Shown here in pieces: positions 1-9,145 of a DNA stretch of 64,000 bases (its first letter is position 1; each line of letters opens with the position of its first letter). The stretch is from Variovorax sp. PBL-H6. GTDB lineage: Bacteria > Pseudomonadota > Gammaproteobacteria > Burkholderiales > Burkholderiaceae_C. Both the position numbers and the translations under genes were made by a program. Under the pieces are notes generated by a model. That model worked only from the letters and a program-made list of their open reading frames with translations, did no database searches and was not told where the DNA came from. Location of the stretch: assembly GCF_901827155.1 (NCBI RefSeq), contig NZ_LR594659.1:1364001-1428000 (forward strand). The letters are read 5' to 3'.

Positions 1-183
1 GATGCGGCGCTGCTCGGCCGGATCATGACCCTGGCCCCCAAGCTGGCCCTGGAGCAGGGCTGCCGGCCCTATCCGCAGGGCGGCTTCCGCATCGTCGTCA
101 ACACCGGCGCGGAGGGCGGGCAGGAAGTCCAGCATCTCCATGTGCATGTCATGGGCGGCCCTCGCCCCTGGCTCAAAGGTTGA
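1..183 (+). CDS. hinT: HIT family protein, HinT type (3' part only)
   Basis: The window opens inside this gene, so only the last 60 residues are present. The frame open from base 1 stops at TGA 181-183 and carries the histidine-triad signature QHLHVHVMGG, the nucleotide-binding and catalytic motif of HIT proteins. HinT enzymes hydrolyse AMP-lysine and other purine phosphoramidates in the cytoplasm. The short tail GPRPWLKG directly after the triad fits bacterial HinT rather than Fhit or GalT. It sits 69 bases before tatA on the same strand, a common order in Burkholderiales. The N-terminus and start cannot be judged. Confidence 0.9.
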   Translation, partial: DAALLGRIMTLAPKLALEQGCRPYPQGGFRIVVNTGAEGGQEVQHLHVHVMGGPRPWLKG

Positions 184-252
184 TATTCCCCGCGATCCGG
201 AGGGACAGCCTCCTGCGCCGACTAAAATCTGACACTTCTTCAGGAGTAATCC

Positions 253-483
253 ATGGGTTCACTTTCCATCTGGCACTGGCTGATCGTGCTGCTCGTCGTG
301 GTGATGATCTTCGGCACCAAGAAGCTGCGCAACATGGGGTCCGACCTGGGTGGCGCGGTCAAGGGCTTCAAGGACGGCATGAAGGACGGCTCGGCATCCG
401 AGACGCCCAATCCGCAGGTGAGCGCCACCTCCGCCAACGCCGACAAATCGACCATCGACGTCGAAGCGCGCCAGAAGCCCTGA
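253..483 (+). CDS. tatA: Sec-independent translocase subunit TatA
   Basis: A 76-residue protein that oligomerises to form the variable pore component of the twin-arginine translocase in the inner membrane. The sequence shows one N-terminal membrane helix (residues about 3-20, [15 protein letters not shown]), the FGTKKL hinge and an amphipathic helix ([20 protein letters not shown]), followed by a short polar tail: the TatA architecture and usual length. The ATG at 253 is preceded by AGGAG at proper spacing. tatB begins 4 bases after its stop, so tatA-tatB-tatC is an operon. A Tat-type signal peptide occurs in this same window on the phospholipase C at 56.6-58.8 kb. Confidence 0.97.
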   Translation: MGSLSIWHWLIVLLVVVMIFGTKKLRNMGSDLGGAVKGFKDGMKDGSASETPNPQVSATSANADKSTIDVEARQKP

Positions 484-487
484 TTCC

Positions 488-946
488 GTGATTGATCTCG
501 GCATTTCGAAATTGGCATTGATCGGCGCGGTCGCGCTGATCGTGATCGGGCCTGAGAAGCTGCCGCGGGTCGCGCGCACTGTCGGCACGCTGCTGGGCAA
601 GGCCCAGCGTTACGTGAACGACGTCAAGGCCGAGGTCAACCGCTCGATGGACCTCGACGAGCTGCGCAAGATGAAGGACACGGTCCAGGACGCCGCCCGG
701 GAGGTCGAGCACGGTATCCAGACCGGCGCCAGCGATTTCGAGAAGCAGTTCTCCGACATCGGCCAGACGAGCGCCGAGCTGGCCGAGCCGACTCCGAGCT
801 ACCCCGAGTACAAGCATCCCCGCAAGAAGTGGCGCCTGAAGCAGGGCACCATGCCGCAGTGGTACAAGGCACGCAACGGCGTGCGCACCCGGGCGCTTTC
901 GGGCGCGGCGCGCGTCGCTCGCTACCGTCCTCACAAGATCAACTGA
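488..946 (+). CDS. tatB: Sec-independent translocase subunit TatB
   Basis: A 152-residue membrane protein that with TatC forms the receptor for twin-arginine signal peptides. Residues 1-22 form the single membrane helix ([20 protein letters not shown]), followed by the [12 protein letters not shown] segment typical of TatB and a long charged amphipathic helix ([20 protein letters not shown]). The C-terminal part is polar and basic. The start is GTG at 488, 4 bases after the tatA stop. GTG is chosen because the membrane helix starts immediately after it and no ATG lies in a suitable place. tatC follows after 65 bases. Confidence 0.95.
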   Translation: MIDLGISKLALIGAVALIVIGPEKLPRVARTVGTLLGKAQRYVNDVKAEVNRSMDLDELRKMKDTVQDAAREVEHGIQTGASDFEKQFSDIGQTSAELAEPTPSYPEYKHPRKKWRLKQGTMPQWYKARNGVRTRALSGAARVARYRPHKIN

Positions 947-1011
947 GAGCCGTCCGCTTGTTCCGGCCGCGCGCAGCGCGCCTCCCACTTTTGCCCGCAG
1001 CGCTCCCCCAC

Positions 1012-1812
1012 ATGGCCGATTTCCCCGACAAGAACAAAGACGACGAGCTGGCCGGCACCGAGCAGCCTTTCGTCGCGCACCTGATGGAGCTGCGCGACCG
1101 CCTGCTCTACTGCGTCTACGGGCTCGTGATCGCAGGCATCCTGCTGGCAATCTGGCCCGGCCCGAGCGGGCTGATCGACCTCATCGCGGTGCCGATCCGC
1201 GCCCACATGCCGCCCGATGCCAAGCTGATCGCGGTGGGCGTGTTCTCTCCCTTCTTCGTGCCGCTGAAGGCCCTGCTGATGGCGTCGGTGCTGCTGACGC
1301 TGCCATGGCTCATGTACCAGGCCTGGATGTTCGTCGCGCCGGGCCTCTACAGCCACGAAAAGAAGTTCGCACTGCCGCTCATCGTCTTCGGCAGCTTCCT
1401 GGCTTATTCGGGCATCGCGTTCGTGCAGTTCTTCGTGCTCGACAAGATGTTCGGCTTCATCCAGAAATTCACACCCGAGGCGGTGGCCGCCACGCCGGAC
1501 ATCGCGTCGTACGTCGAAGCCATCCTGTCGCTCTATCTTGCGTTCGGCGTTGCCTTTCAGGTCCCGATCATCGTGATGCTGCTCGTGCGCTTCGAAATGG
1601 TCACCATCGAGAAGCTGAAGAGCTTCCGCGGCTATTTCATCGTGCTGGCCTTCGTGGTGGCAGCTGTCCTCACGCCTCCTGACGTGGTCTCCCAGCTTGC
1701 CTTGGCGATCCCGATGTGCGTGCTCTACGAAATTGGCATCGTCGCTGCGCGTTATTTCGTGAAGCACAGCAAGGCGCCAGAAGAAGGCGCCGATTCGGCG
1801 CAGCAGCCCTGA
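1012..1812 (+). CDS. tatC: Sec-independent translocase subunit TatC
   Basis: A 266-residue polytopic inner-membrane protein, the core Tat receptor that binds the RR motif of folded export substrates. It begins MADFPDKNKDD, then the conserved FVAHLMELRDRLLYC segment of the first cytoplasmic region, and contains six hydrophobic helices, with the APGLYSHEKKFALP and FAFVVAAVLTPPDVVSQL stretches typical of the family. The open frame extends upstream into tatB, but the ATG at 1012 gives the normal TatC N-terminus. It converges on the DegS-like protease gene with 19 bases between stops. No obvious terminator separates them. Confidence 0.96.
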   Translation: MADFPDKNKDDELAGTEQPFVAHLMELRDRLLYCVYGLVIAGILLAIWPGPSGLIDLIAVPIRAHMPPDAKLIAVGVFSPFFVPLKALLMASVLLTLPWLMYQAWMFVAPGLYSHEKKFALPLIVFGSFLAYSGIAFVQFFVLDKMFGFIQKFTPEAVAATPDIASYVEAILSLYLAFGVAFQVPIIVMLLVRFEMVTIEKLKSFRGYFIVLAFVVAAVLTPPDVVSQLALAIPMCVLYEIGIVAARYFVKHSKAPEEGADSAQQP

Positions 1813-1831
1813 GCTGTCGGGTGGCCGGACC

Positions 1832-2980
1832 TTACTCTGCGCGGCGCATCGGTGTGCGGGGCCTCGGGCCCGGCGTGACGTCCAACTCCATCTTGTCGCT
1901 GCCGCGTTGAAGCGCGAAGCGCGCGGCATTGCCGGGCTTGAGACCGGCGACCGCTGTCAGCAGCTCCTGCACGTTGCCGATCTGCTTCTCGCCGACGCCG
2001 GTGATCACGTCCCCGGGGCGCACGCCCGCCCGCGCGGCCGGGCCGTTCTGGAGGACGCCGGTGATGATCACGCCCTTGCTGGCCTTGACACCGAAAGTTT
2101 CCGCCAGCTCCGGCGAGAGGTCGTTGGGCTCGACGCCGATCCAGCCGCGCGTCACCTTGCCTTCCTTCACGATGTCTCCCAGCACCTGCTTGGCCGTCGA
2201 AACCGGAATCGCGAAGCCGATGCCCATGCTGCCGCCCGAGCGCGAGTAGATGGCGGTGTTGATGCCCTGGAGGTTGCCGCTGACGTCGATCAGCGCCCCT
2301 CCGGAGTTGCCAGGGTTGATCGCGGCATCGGTCTGGATGAAGTTCTCGAAGGTGTTGATGCCCAGCTGGTTGCGCCCCAGCGCCGACACGATGCCGCTGG
2401 TGACGGTCTGGCCGACGCCGAAGGGATTGCCGATGGCGAGCACCTGGTCACCCACCTGCAGGATGTCCGAGTTGCCCAGCACGATCACCGGCAGCTTGTC
2501 GAGTTCGATCTTGAGCACCGCGAGGTCGGTGTCGGGATCGGTGCCGATCACCTTGCCCCGCGCGTGGCGGCTGTCGTTGAGCGTGACGTCGATCTCGTCG
2601 GCCCCCTCCACCACGTGGTTGTTGGTGAGGATATAGCCATCGGTGCTGACGATCACGCCGCTGCCCAGCCCGATTTGCGGTTGGTCGCCCTGGTCTCCGA
2701 AGAAGAAGCGGAACCATGGGTCGTCGCTGCGCGGGCTGCGCCGCGCCGCCTTGCTGGTGTTGATGCTGACAACCGCCGGGGAGGCCTTCTTCGCCGCCGC
2801 GCTCAGGCTGCCGGGCGCAATTGCCGAGGGGCTGGACACCGGCGCCTCGATCACCGACACCATGCCGCCCAGCGAGGTGGCGCGGCGTCCGATCCATTCG
2901 GGCTTGAGCGTCGCGACGACAAAATAGGCCGCGAGCATCACGGTCACGGCTTGAGCGAACAGCAGCCAGGTGCGTTTCAT
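1832..2980 (-). CDS. Membrane-anchored HtrA/DegS-like serine protease
   Basis: A 382-residue periplasmic trypsin-like protease of the HtrA family. Residues about 5-24 form an uncleaved-looking hydrophobic anchor (WLLFAQAVTVMLAAYFVVA). The protease domain carries the full triad: H122 (ILTNNHVV), D152 (DPDTDLAVLK) and S226 (NPGNSGGAL). A single PDZ domain follows (about 290-370, with GVRPGDVITGV). One PDZ plus an N-terminal anchor is the DegS layout, whereas DegP and DegQ have two PDZ domains and a cleaved signal. DegS-type enzymes sense misfolded outer-membrane proteins and cleave the anti-sigma factor. That role here is inferred; no rseA or rpoE lies in the window. Confidence 0.9.
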   Translation of the reverse strand: MKRTWLLFAQAVTVMLAAYFVVATLKPEWIGRRATSLGGMVSVIEAPVSSPSAIAPGSLSAAAKKASPAVVSINTSKAARRSPRSDDPWFRFFFGDQGDQPQIGLGSGVIVSTDGYILTNNHVVEGADEIDVTLNDSRHARGKVIGTDPDTDLAVLKIELDKLPVIVLGNSDILQVGDQVLAIGNPFGVGQTVTSGIVSALGRNQLGINTFENFIQTDAAINPGNSGGALIDVSGNLQGINTAIYSRSGGSMGIGFAIPVSTAKQVLGDIVKEGKVTRGWIGVEPNDLSPELAETFGVKASKGVIITGVLQNGPAARAGVRPGDVITGVGEKQIGNVQELLTAVAGLKPGNAARFALQRGSDKMELDVTPGPRPRTPMRRAE

Positions 2981-3217
2981 GGAAGCGAGAGGAGAAGAGG
3001 GGTTGCAGCGTTGCCGTGAAAGCCGGCTTCAAGAGCCGCATTGTCCCTCAACGGTCGGAGAGTTTCGCTGTGCATGAGCCAGGAGGGCTTCTGGCGATAG
3101 TTGCTGTCTATATGGGGGAGGGAAATACCGATGCCTGCGGTGTCCAGCAGCCCCGCCGGCAGCATGGGACGGCAAAGCGCCGTTCAAGTCTCGGCGCCGC
3201 GAGGCCACAATGGCGCG

Positions 3218-3994
3218 ATGAGCACCACCCGACACGAGCTATTGCACGCCTTCGACCTGCTGCTCGCGCCCGAGCGCTTCAAGGACTTCGGCCCCAACGG
3301 CCTGCAAGTCGAGGGCCGCACCTCGGTGCGCAAGATCGTCTCCGGCGTAACCGCGAGCCGTGCGCTGATCGAGGCCGCCATCCTTGCCGAGGCCGATGCG
3401 ATCTTTGTCCATCACGGATTGTTCTGGCGCGGACAGGACGGTCGCGTGACCGGCTGGATGAAGCAGCGGCTGGGCCTGCTGCTCGGCGACGACGTGAGCC
3501 TGTTCGCCTACCACTTGCCGCTCGACGCCCACCCCGAGCTCGGCAACAACGCCCAGCTCGGACTGAAGCTGGGTCTGGTCGCGCACGCGGGGGCGAGCGG
3601 CCGCTTTGGCGAGCAGGAGATCGGCTTCCTCGGCGCTCGAGACAATGGCGAGAGCTTTGCCAATGCCCGGGCACTCGCCGCGGAGGTGGAGAAGACGCTC
3701 GGCAGGAAGATCACGCTGGTCGACGTGCCGACGCCGCGGCCTGTCCGCAACATCGCCTGGTGCACGGGCGGGGCGCAGGGTTATTTCGAGGCGGCGATCG
3801 CGGCCGGCGCCGATGCCTTCATCACGGGAGAGATCTCGGAGCCGCAGGCCCACTACGCGCGCGAGATGGGCGTCGCCTTCCTGGCCTGCGGCCACCATGC
3901 GACCGAGCGCTACGGCGCGCCGGCAGTGGCAGCCCATGTCGCCGCGCAACTGGGCCTCGCGCACGAGTTCATCGACATCGACAACCCAGCGTGA
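3218..3994 (+). CDS. Nif3-like dinuclear metal centre protein (DUF34/YbgI family)
   Basis: A 258-residue protein of the Nif3/YbgI family, toroidal hexamers with a two-metal site and debated function (GTP cyclohydrolase I type 2 homologues). Visible metal-site motifs are FVHHGLFW near residue 65 and the later CGHHATERYG with a downstream glutamate; the conserved PNGLQVEG lies near residue 26. The start ATG at 3218 gives MSTTRHELLHAF, matching the usual N-terminus; the open frame extends upstream but without recognisable homology. Its TGA overlaps the GTG of pdxA by four bases, so the two are translationally coupled. It is divergent from the protease gene across a 237-base gap. Confidence 0.9.
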   Translation: MSTTRHELLHAFDLLLAPERFKDFGPNGLQVEGRTSVRKIVSGVTASRALIEAAILAEADAIFVHHGLFWRGQDGRVTGWMKQRLGLLLGDDVSLFAYHLPLDAHPELGNNAQLGLKLGLVAHAGASGRFGEQEIGFLGARDNGESFANARALAAEVEKTLGRKITLVDVPTPRPVRNIAWCTGGAQGYFEAAIAAGADAFITGEISEPQAHYAREMGVAFLACGHHATERYGAPAVAAHVAAQLGLAHEFIDIDNPA

Positions 3995-5037
3995 AAACCC
4001 AGGCCCTCGCCATCACCTTGGGCGACGCCGCGGGCATCGGCCCGGAGATCATCGCCCGCGCCTTTCGCGATGCGCCCGAGCTCACTCGCGGCTGCTTCGT
4101 GGCTGGCGATCTTGGAATCATGCGCCAGGCGGCCCAGGCGCTCGAAGCGCCGGCACGGCTGGCGCTGCCGATCGCCTTGATCGAGGCGCCGGGCGATGCG
4201 CTCGCCGCGCCCCCAGGCTGCATTCCGGTGCTGCAGGCGGTGCGCCCGCCCGATTCGGCAATCGCGCCAGGCGCGATCAGCGCGCTTGCCGGCCGCATTG
4301 CGGGCGACTGCGTGGTCTGGGCGGCTCGCGCCGCATTGCGCGGCGATGTGGCGGCACTGGTGACCGCGCCGCTTCACAAGGAGGCGCTGGCTGCTGCGGG
4401 CTATGCCTTCCCCGGCCACACCGAACTGCTGCAGGCCGAGGCCGCGGCCCACCAGGGGAGGGCGGTCGCCGATGTCCCCGTGCGCATGATGCTGGCCAAT
4501 GACGAACTGCGCACCGTACTCGTGAGCATCCACATGTCCCTGCGTGCAGCGATCGATGCCGTCAGCTTTGACGGCGTTTTGCAAACGCTGCGCATCGCGC
4601 ACGACTCTCTGTCATCACTGCTGGGGCGCGCGCCGAGGATCGGCGTTGCCGGCCTCAATCCGCATGCGGGGGAGGGCGGGCTTTTCGGCACCGAGGAGCG
4701 CGACATCATCGCGCCGGCCATCGCGGCTGCGCGTGCCCAGGGCATCGCCGCCGACGGGCCGCATGCGCCGGACACCGTCTTCATGCGCGCCCGCGCCACC
4801 GCGCAGCATGCTGGCGAATTCGATGTGGTGGTCGCGATGTATCACGACCAGGGGCTGATTCCGGTCAAGTACCTCGGCGTGGAGAAGGGCGTAAACGTGA
4901 CACTGGGATTGCCGCTGGTGCGCACCAGCCCCGATCACGGCACGGCGTTCGACATCGCGGGCACCGGCCGCGCCGACGCGAGCAGCCTGATCGAGGCAAT
5001 CCGGATGGCGCGGGCGCTGGCCTTCAGGGGCGCCTGA
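3991..5037 (+). CDS. pdxA: 4-hydroxythreonine-4-phosphate dehydrogenase
   Basis: A 348-residue NAD(P)-dependent oxidoreductase that oxidises 4-phosphohydroxy-L-threonine in pyridoxal 5'-phosphate synthesis, in the cytoplasm. It shows the family N-terminus [15 protein letters not shown], the zinc-ligand regions FPGHTELL and [12 protein letters not shown], and the C-terminal [14 protein letters not shown] and [15 protein letters not shown] motifs. Length is normal. The start is GTG at 3991, overlapping the stop of the Nif3-like gene by four bases. The 3' end overlaps the convergent mscL gene by 14 bases, leaving no room for a bidirectional terminator. Confidence 0.96.
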   Translation: MKTQALAITLGDAAGIGPEIIARAFRDAPELTRGCFVAGDLGIMRQAAQALEAPARLALPIALIEAPGDALAAPPGCIPVLQAVRPPDSAIAPGAISALAGRIAGDCVVWAARAALRGDVAALVTAPLHKEALAAAGYAFPGHTELLQAEAAAHQGRAVADVPVRMMLANDELRTVLVSIHMSLRAAIDAVSFDGVLQTLRIAHDSLSSLLGRAPRIGVAGLNPHAGEGGLFGTEERDIIAPAIAAARAQGIAADGPHAPDTVFMRARATAQHAGEFDVVVAMYHDQGLIPVKYLGVEKGVNVTLGLPLVRTSPDHGTAFDIAGTGRADASSLIEAIRMARALAFRGA

Positions 5038-5452
5038 GGCTGTCTCGGATCTCGCGCAGCAGCACGATGTCCTCGGGCGGCGCGGCCGGCGCAGGCGCTT
5101 CCTCGTGCTTCCTGCGCAGCTTGTTGATCTGCTTGACCATCAGGAAGATGATGAAGGCGAGGATCACGAAGTTGACCACGATGGTGATGAAGTTGCCGTA
5201 TGCCAGCACCGGCACGCCGGCCTTCTTCAGATCGGCCAGGTTGTTGGCGACGCCGGGCGGCACCGTTCCCAGCACCACGTAGAGGTTCGAGAAGTCGAGC
5301 TTGCCGAACACCAGGCCCACGATCGGCATGATGATGTCGGACACGATCGAGTCGACGATCTTGCCGAACGCCGCGCCGATGATCACACCGACCGCGAGGT
5401 CGACCACGTTGCCCTTGACGGCGAACTCACGGAACTCCTTCATGAAACTCAT
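5024..5452 (-). CDS. mscL: Large-conductance mechanosensitive channel
   Basis: A 142-residue inner-membrane channel that opens under osmotic downshock. The sequence has the N-terminal amphipathic segment [20 protein letters not shown], the glycine-rich pore helix TM1 ([17 protein letters not shown]), a periplasmic loop, TM2 ([19 protein letters not shown]) and the charged cytoplasmic helix after KQINKLRRK. Length is typical. It is divergent from petABC with 153 bases between starts, and its 3' end overlaps pdxA. Confidence 0.97.
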   Translation of the reverse strand: MSFMKEFREFAVKGNVVDLAVGVIIGAAFGKIVDSIVSDIIMPIVGLVFGKLDFSNLYVVLGTVPPGVANNLADLKKAGVPVLAYGNFITIVVNFVILAFIIFLMVKQINKLRRKHEEAPAPAAPPEDIVLLREIRDSLRRP

Positions 5453-5487
5453 GGGCTTGCCTCAAGTGCTTGTTGTGGGATCGCGGC

Positions 5488-5517
5488 AGTATAGAAGCGC
5501 AAATGCCTCGCGGTCAC
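5488..5517 (-). promoter_or_regulatory. Candidate sigma-70 promoter of mscL
   Basis: On the minus strand a -10-like TATACT (5493-5488) lies 18 bases downstream of GTGACC (5517-5512), about 35 bases before the mscL ATG. The -10 is good and the -35 moderate. Seen by eye only. Confidence 0.4.
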
Positions 5518-5531
5518 GCCTTGAGTTCGCG

Positions 5532-5561
5532 TTGAATTCGCTTGTGACGCTCCGCTACAAT
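5532..5561 (+). promoter_or_regulatory. Candidate sigma-70 promoter of petABC
   Basis: TTGAAT (5532-5537) and TACAAT (5556-5561) are separated by 18 bases and lie 45 bases upstream of the petA ATG. A nearby direct repeat of TTGAGTTCGC and TTGAATTCGC (5521-5541) overlaps the -35 region and could be an operator half-site pair, but this is speculation. Confidence 0.5.
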
Positions 5562-5605
5562 CGTCGGTTGACCCAAGCACCCATCGAAGAAGACTGAGGA
5601 CCCCC

Positions 5606-6220
5606 ATGAGTGACATCTCCGTCGGCCGCCAGCGGATCGACAGCAGCAAGCGGACGTGGTTGATCGCATCAGGCTGTGCCGGCGCAGTGGGCGGCGTGGC
5701 TACCGCCATCCCGTTCGTCAGCACGTTCCAACCTTCTGAAAAGGCCAAGGCAGCCGGTGCCCCGGTCGAGGTCGACATCGGTGGTTTGCAGCCGGGCGAG
5801 AAGCTGACAGTCGAATGGCGCGGCAAGCCCGTCTGGATCCTCAGGCGCTCTGCAGCCCAGCTCGCCGAACTGCCCAAGCTCGACGGCCAACTCGCCGATC
5901 CGCAGTCCAAGCGCAACCCCGACGAGTTCACGCCCGCGTACGCGCGCAACGAGAATCGCTCGATCAAGCCCGAGGTCCTGGTGGTCGTCGGCATCTGCAC
6001 CCACCTCGGCTGCTCGCCCACCGACAAACTGCAGGCCGGCCCGCAGCCCTCGCTCCCCGACGACTGGCAAGGTGGCTTCCTGTGCCCCTGCCACGGATCG
6101 ACCTTCGATCTGGCCGGGCGCGTCTTCAAGAACAAGCCCGCGCCCGACAACCTGCCGGTGCCGCCGCACATGTATCTCTCCGACACGCGCCTTCTGATCG
6201 GCGAAGACAAGAAGGCCTGA
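5606..6220 (+). CDS. petA: Ubiquinol-cytochrome c reductase, Rieske iron-sulfur subunit
   Basis: A 204-residue subunit of the cytochrome bc1 complex that takes electrons from ubiquinol through a [2Fe-2S] cluster and passes them to cytochrome c1. The cluster ligands are visible: CTHLGC (C131, H133, disulfide C136) and CPCHG (C160, disulfide C162, H163). Residues 17-40 form the N-terminal membrane anchor. Directly before it is SKRTWLI, a lysine-arginine pair where Rieske proteins often carry a Tat-type RR motif. It is the first gene of petABC, with petB 14 bases downstream and a candidate promoter 45 bases upstream. Confidence 0.97.
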   Translation: MSDISVGRQRIDSSKRTWLIASGCAGAVGGVATAIPFVSTFQPSEKAKAAGAPVEVDIGGLQPGEKLTVEWRGKPVWILRRSAAQLAELPKLDGQLADPQSKRNPDEFTPAYARNENRSIKPEVLVVVGICTHLGCSPTDKLQAGPQPSLPDDWQGGFLCPCHGSTFDLAGRVFKNKPAPDNLPVPPHMYLSDTRLLIGEDKKA

Positions 6221-6234
6221 GGAGCAAAAGGAAC

Positions 6235-7635
6235 ATGGCTGAATTCAAGGAAATCTCACCCAACGCCCCTGCGGGTGAAAAGCTGCTGAACTGGGTCGAC
6301 AACCGCTTCCCGCTCACCAAGCTGTGGAATGACCAGTGGGGCCAGTACTACGCCCCGAAGAACTTCAACTTCTGGTACATCTTCGGCTCGCTCGCCATGC
6401 TGGTCCTCGTGATCCAGATCGTGACCGGCATCTTTCTCGTGATGCACTACAAGCCCGATGCGGCGCAAGCCTTCGCCTCGGTCGAGTACATCATGCGCGA
6501 CGTGCCCTGGGGTTGGCTGATCCGCTACATGCACTCGACGGGTGCCTCGGCTTTCTTCATCGTCGTGTACCTGCACATGTTCCGCGGCCTCATCTATGGC
6601 AGCTACCGCAAGCCACGCGAGCTGATCTGGATCTTCGGCTGCGCCATCTTCTTATGCCTGATGGCCGAGGCCTTCATGGGCTACCTGCTGCCCTGGGGCC
6701 AGATGAGCTACTGGGGCGCGCAGGTGATCGTCAACCTGTTCTCCGCCATCCCCTTCGTCGGCCCCGACCTGGCATTGCTGATCCGCGGCGACTACGTGGT
6801 GAGTGATGCCACGCTCAACCGCTTCTTCAGCTTCCACGTCATCGCAGTGCCGCTGGTGCTGCTGGGCCTGGTGGTCGCACATCTGATCGCGCTGCACGAG
6901 GTGGGCTCGAACAACCCCGACGGCATCGAGATCAAGGCCAAGCGCGGCCCCGACGGGCATCCGCTGGACGGCATCCCGTCGCACCCGTACTACACGGTGC
7001 ACGACATCTTCGGCGTGGTGGTGTTCCTCACCATCTTCTCGGCCGTGATCTTCTTCGCGCCCGAGGCCGGCGGCTACTTCCTGGAATACAACAACTTCAT
7101 CCCCGCCGATTCGCTGAAGACGCCGAATCACATCGCGCCGGTCTGGTACTTCACGCCCTTCTATTCGATGCTGCGCGCGATCACCAGCGAGATGATGTAT
7201 GCGCTGATCGCCTGCGTCATCGCGGCCGCCGTATTCGGCGTCTGGAAGGCGCGCGTGGCCACGATCTTCAAGGCCGGGATCGTGATCGTCGCCGTCGGTG
7301 TCGCGGCCATGATGCTGTCGATCGACGCCAAGTTCTGGGGCGTGCTCGTGATGGGCGGCGCGGTCATCATCCTGTTCTTCCTGCCCTGGCTGGACCACAG
7401 CCCGGTGCGCTCGATCCGCTACCGTCCGGGCTGGCACTGGTACCTGTACGGCCTGTTCGTCATCAATTTCGTGGTCCTCGCCTACCTCGGCGTCCAGCCG
7501 CCTTCGCCGACGGGCGAGCGCGTGTCTCAGGTGGGTACGCTCTTCTATTTCGGTTTCTTCCTGCTGATGCCGTGGTGGAGCCGCCTCGGCGCATTCAAGC
7601 CGGTGCCCGAGCGCGTGACCTTCCACGCGCACTGA
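6235..7635 (+). CDS. petB: Cytochrome b of the bc1 complex
   Basis: A 466-residue polytopic inner-membrane subunit carrying both b-type hemes and the two quinone sites. Recognisable elements are RYMHSTGASAFFIVVYLHMF and FSFHVIAVPLVLLGLVVAHL, which supply the heme-ligand histidines, and the Qo-site motif PVWYFTPFY, a variant of the PEWY region. The start ATG at 6235 follows an AGGAG-type ribosome site (GAGGAGCAAAAGGA) and gives MAEFKEISPNAPAGEKLLNW, a typical betaproteobacterial N-terminus. The C-terminus is longer than mitochondrial cytochrome b, as usual in this group. petC follows after 20 bases. Confidence 0.97.
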   Translation: MAEFKEISPNAPAGEKLLNWVDNRFPLTKLWNDQWGQYYAPKNFNFWYIFGSLAMLVLVIQIVTGIFLVMHYKPDAAQAFASVEYIMRDVPWGWLIRYMHSTGASAFFIVVYLHMFRGLIYGSYRKPRELIWIFGCAIFLCLMAEAFMGYLLPWGQMSYWGAQVIVNLFSAIPFVGPDLALLIRGDYVVSDATLNRFFSFHVIAVPLVLLGLVVAHLIALHEVGSNNPDGIEIKAKRGPDGHPLDGIPSHPYYTVHDIFGVVVFLTIFSAVIFFAPEAGGYFLEYNNFIPADSLKTPNHIAPVWYFTPFYSMLRAITSEMMYALIACVIAAAVFGVWKARVATIFKAGIVIVAVGVAAMMLSIDAKFWGVLVMGGAVIILFFLPWLDHSPVRSIRYRPGWHWYLYGLFVINFVVLAYLGVQPPSPTGERVSQVGTLFYFGFFLLMPWWSRLGAFKPVPERVTFHAH

Positions 7636-7655
7636 GAGAGCCGGAGCACACAACA

Positions 7656-8411
7656 ATGAAGAAACTGATCCTCACCCTGATCGCAGCGCTCGGCATCGTG
7701 GCCGGCGCGCATGCCGCCGAGGGCGGCATCGCCTGGGACAAGGCACCGAACAAGACCAACGATCTGGCCGCGCTGCAGAACGGCGCCAAGCTGTTCGTCA
7801 ACTACTGCCTCAATTGCCATTCAGCGGCGTTCATGCGCTACAACCGGCTGCAGGACATCGGCATCAGCGAGCAGCAGATCAAGGACAACCTGCTCTTCAC
7901 GACCGACAAGGTCGGCGAGACCATGAAGGCCAACATCGACCCGGTCCAGGCCAAGGCCTGGTTCGGCGGTGTTCCGCCCGACCTCACCCTGGTCGCCCGC
8001 TCGCGCGCCGGCCACGGCGGCACCGGGGCCGACTATTTGTACACCTACCTGCGCACCTTCTACCGCGACGACACCAAGGCGACCGGCTGGAACAACCTGG
8101 TGTTCCCGAGCGTCGCCATGCCCCACGTGCTGTGGGAACTGCAGGGTGAGCGCCGCCCCGTGTACGACAAGGTCGAAGCCCATGGTCATGAGACCGAGGT
8201 CTTCAAGGGCTGGGAGCAGGTCACGCCTGGCAGCATGACGCCGCTTCAGTACGACCAGGCCGTGGGCGACCTCGTGGGCTACTTGCAATGGATGGCCGAG
8301 CCGGCGCAGAACACCCGCATCCGCGTCGGCGTCTGGGTCATGCTGTTCCTGGTCTTGTCGCTGGTCTTCGTGTGGCGTCTCAATGCTTCGTATTGGAAAG
8401 ACGTGAAGTAA
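7656..8411 (+). CDS. petC: Cytochrome c1 of the bc1 complex
   Basis: A 251-residue membrane-anchored c-type cytochrome that accepts electrons from the Rieske protein and reduces soluble cytochrome c. Residues 1-20 form a Sec signal peptide ending GAHA before AEGG. The heme-binding CLNCH motif is at 51-55 and a C-terminal anchor helix (VGVWVMLFLVLSLVFVWRL) precedes the basic end. The axial methionine is probably in the VFPSVAMPHVLWEL region. It is the last gene of petABC. A strong intrinsic terminator lies 43 bases after its stop. Confidence 0.97.
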   Translation: MKKLILTLIAALGIVAGAHAAEGGIAWDKAPNKTNDLAALQNGAKLFVNYCLNCHSAAFMRYNRLQDIGISEQQIKDNLLFTTDKVGETMKANIDPVQAKAWFGGVPPDLTLVARSRAGHGGTGADYLYTYLRTFYRDDTKATGWNNLVFPSVAMPHVLWELQGERRPVYDKVEAHGHETEVFKGWEQVTPGSMTPLQYDQAVGDLVGYLQWMAEPAQNTRIRVGVWVMLFLVLSLVFVWRLNASYWKDVK

Positions 8412-8453
8412 CAGAGGGAACGCGGCCCGTCTCTATGGGCACGCGTCCTTGCG

Positions 8454-8485
8454 GAGTGGGTTGCCGAGAGCAACCCACTCTTTTT
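8454..8485 (+). terminator. Intrinsic terminator after petABC
   Basis: A perfect 11-base-pair stem (GAGTGGGTTGC / GCAACCCACTC) with a five-base loop CGAGA is followed directly by TTTTT and another T run shortly after. It lies 43 bases downstream of petC and ends 21 bases before sspA, so sspA probably has its own promoter within or just after the hairpin region, or is fed by read-through. Confidence 0.9.
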
Positions 8486-8506
8486 AGTTTTTAGGAGCCT
8501 TAAGCC

Positions 8507-9118
8507 ATGATGGTCTTGTATTCAGGAACGACCTGCCCCTTCTCCCATCGTTGCCGCTTCGTGCTGTTCGAAAAAGGCATGGACTTCGAGATCCGCGACG
8601 TCGATCTCTACAACAAGCCAGAAGACATCGGGGTCATGAACCCGTACGGCCAAGTGCCGATCCTGGTCGAGCGCGATCTCATCCTGTATGAGTCGAACAT
8701 CATCAACGAGTACATCGACGAGCGCTTCCCGCATCCCCAGCTGATGCCCGGCGACCCGGTCGACCGCGCCCGCGTGCGCCTGTTCCTTCTCAATTTCGAG
8801 AAGGAGCTCTTCGTCCATGTTTCCACACTCGAAAACCGCAGTGCCAAGGGCAACGACAAAGCGTTGGAAAAGGCCCGCTCGCACATCCGCGACCGGTTGA
8901 CGCAGCTCGCGCCCGTGTTCCTCAAGAACAAATACATGCTTGGCGACAATTTCTCGATGCTCGATGTCGCCATTGCGCCGCTGCTCTGGCGCCTGGATTA
9001 CTATGGCATCGACCTGAGCAAGAACGCGGCACCGCTGCTGAAGTACGCCGAGCGCATCTTCTCGCGCCCAGCCTACATCGAAGCGCTGACGCCGTCCGAA
9101 AAGGTCATGCGCAAGTAA
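8507..9118 (+). CDS. sspA: Stringent starvation protein A (GST-fold, RNA polymerase associated)
   Basis: A 203-residue glutathione S-transferase-fold protein that in E. coli binds RNA polymerase and activates stationary-phase and acid-stress genes. The N-terminal thioredoxin-like half contains TTCPFSHRCRFVLFEKGMDF and NPYGQVPILVERDLILYESN; the helical C-terminal domain follows from about residue 85. Length matches SspA. It is followed after 27 bases by sspB, the pairing seen across beta- and gammaproteobacteria, and preceded by the petABC terminator. Confidence 0.95.
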   Translation: MMVLYSGTTCPFSHRCRFVLFEKGMDFEIRDVDLYNKPEDIGVMNPYGQVPILVERDLILYESNIINEYIDERFPHPQLMPGDPVDRARVRLFLLNFEKELFVHVSTLENRSAKGNDKALEKARSHIRDRLTQLAPVFLKNKYMLGDNFSMLDVAIAPLLWRLDYYGIDLSKNAAPLLKYAERIFSRPAYIEALTPSEKVMRK

Positions 9119-9145
9119 ACGCCGAACGCTGCTGCTGCTTTTCCC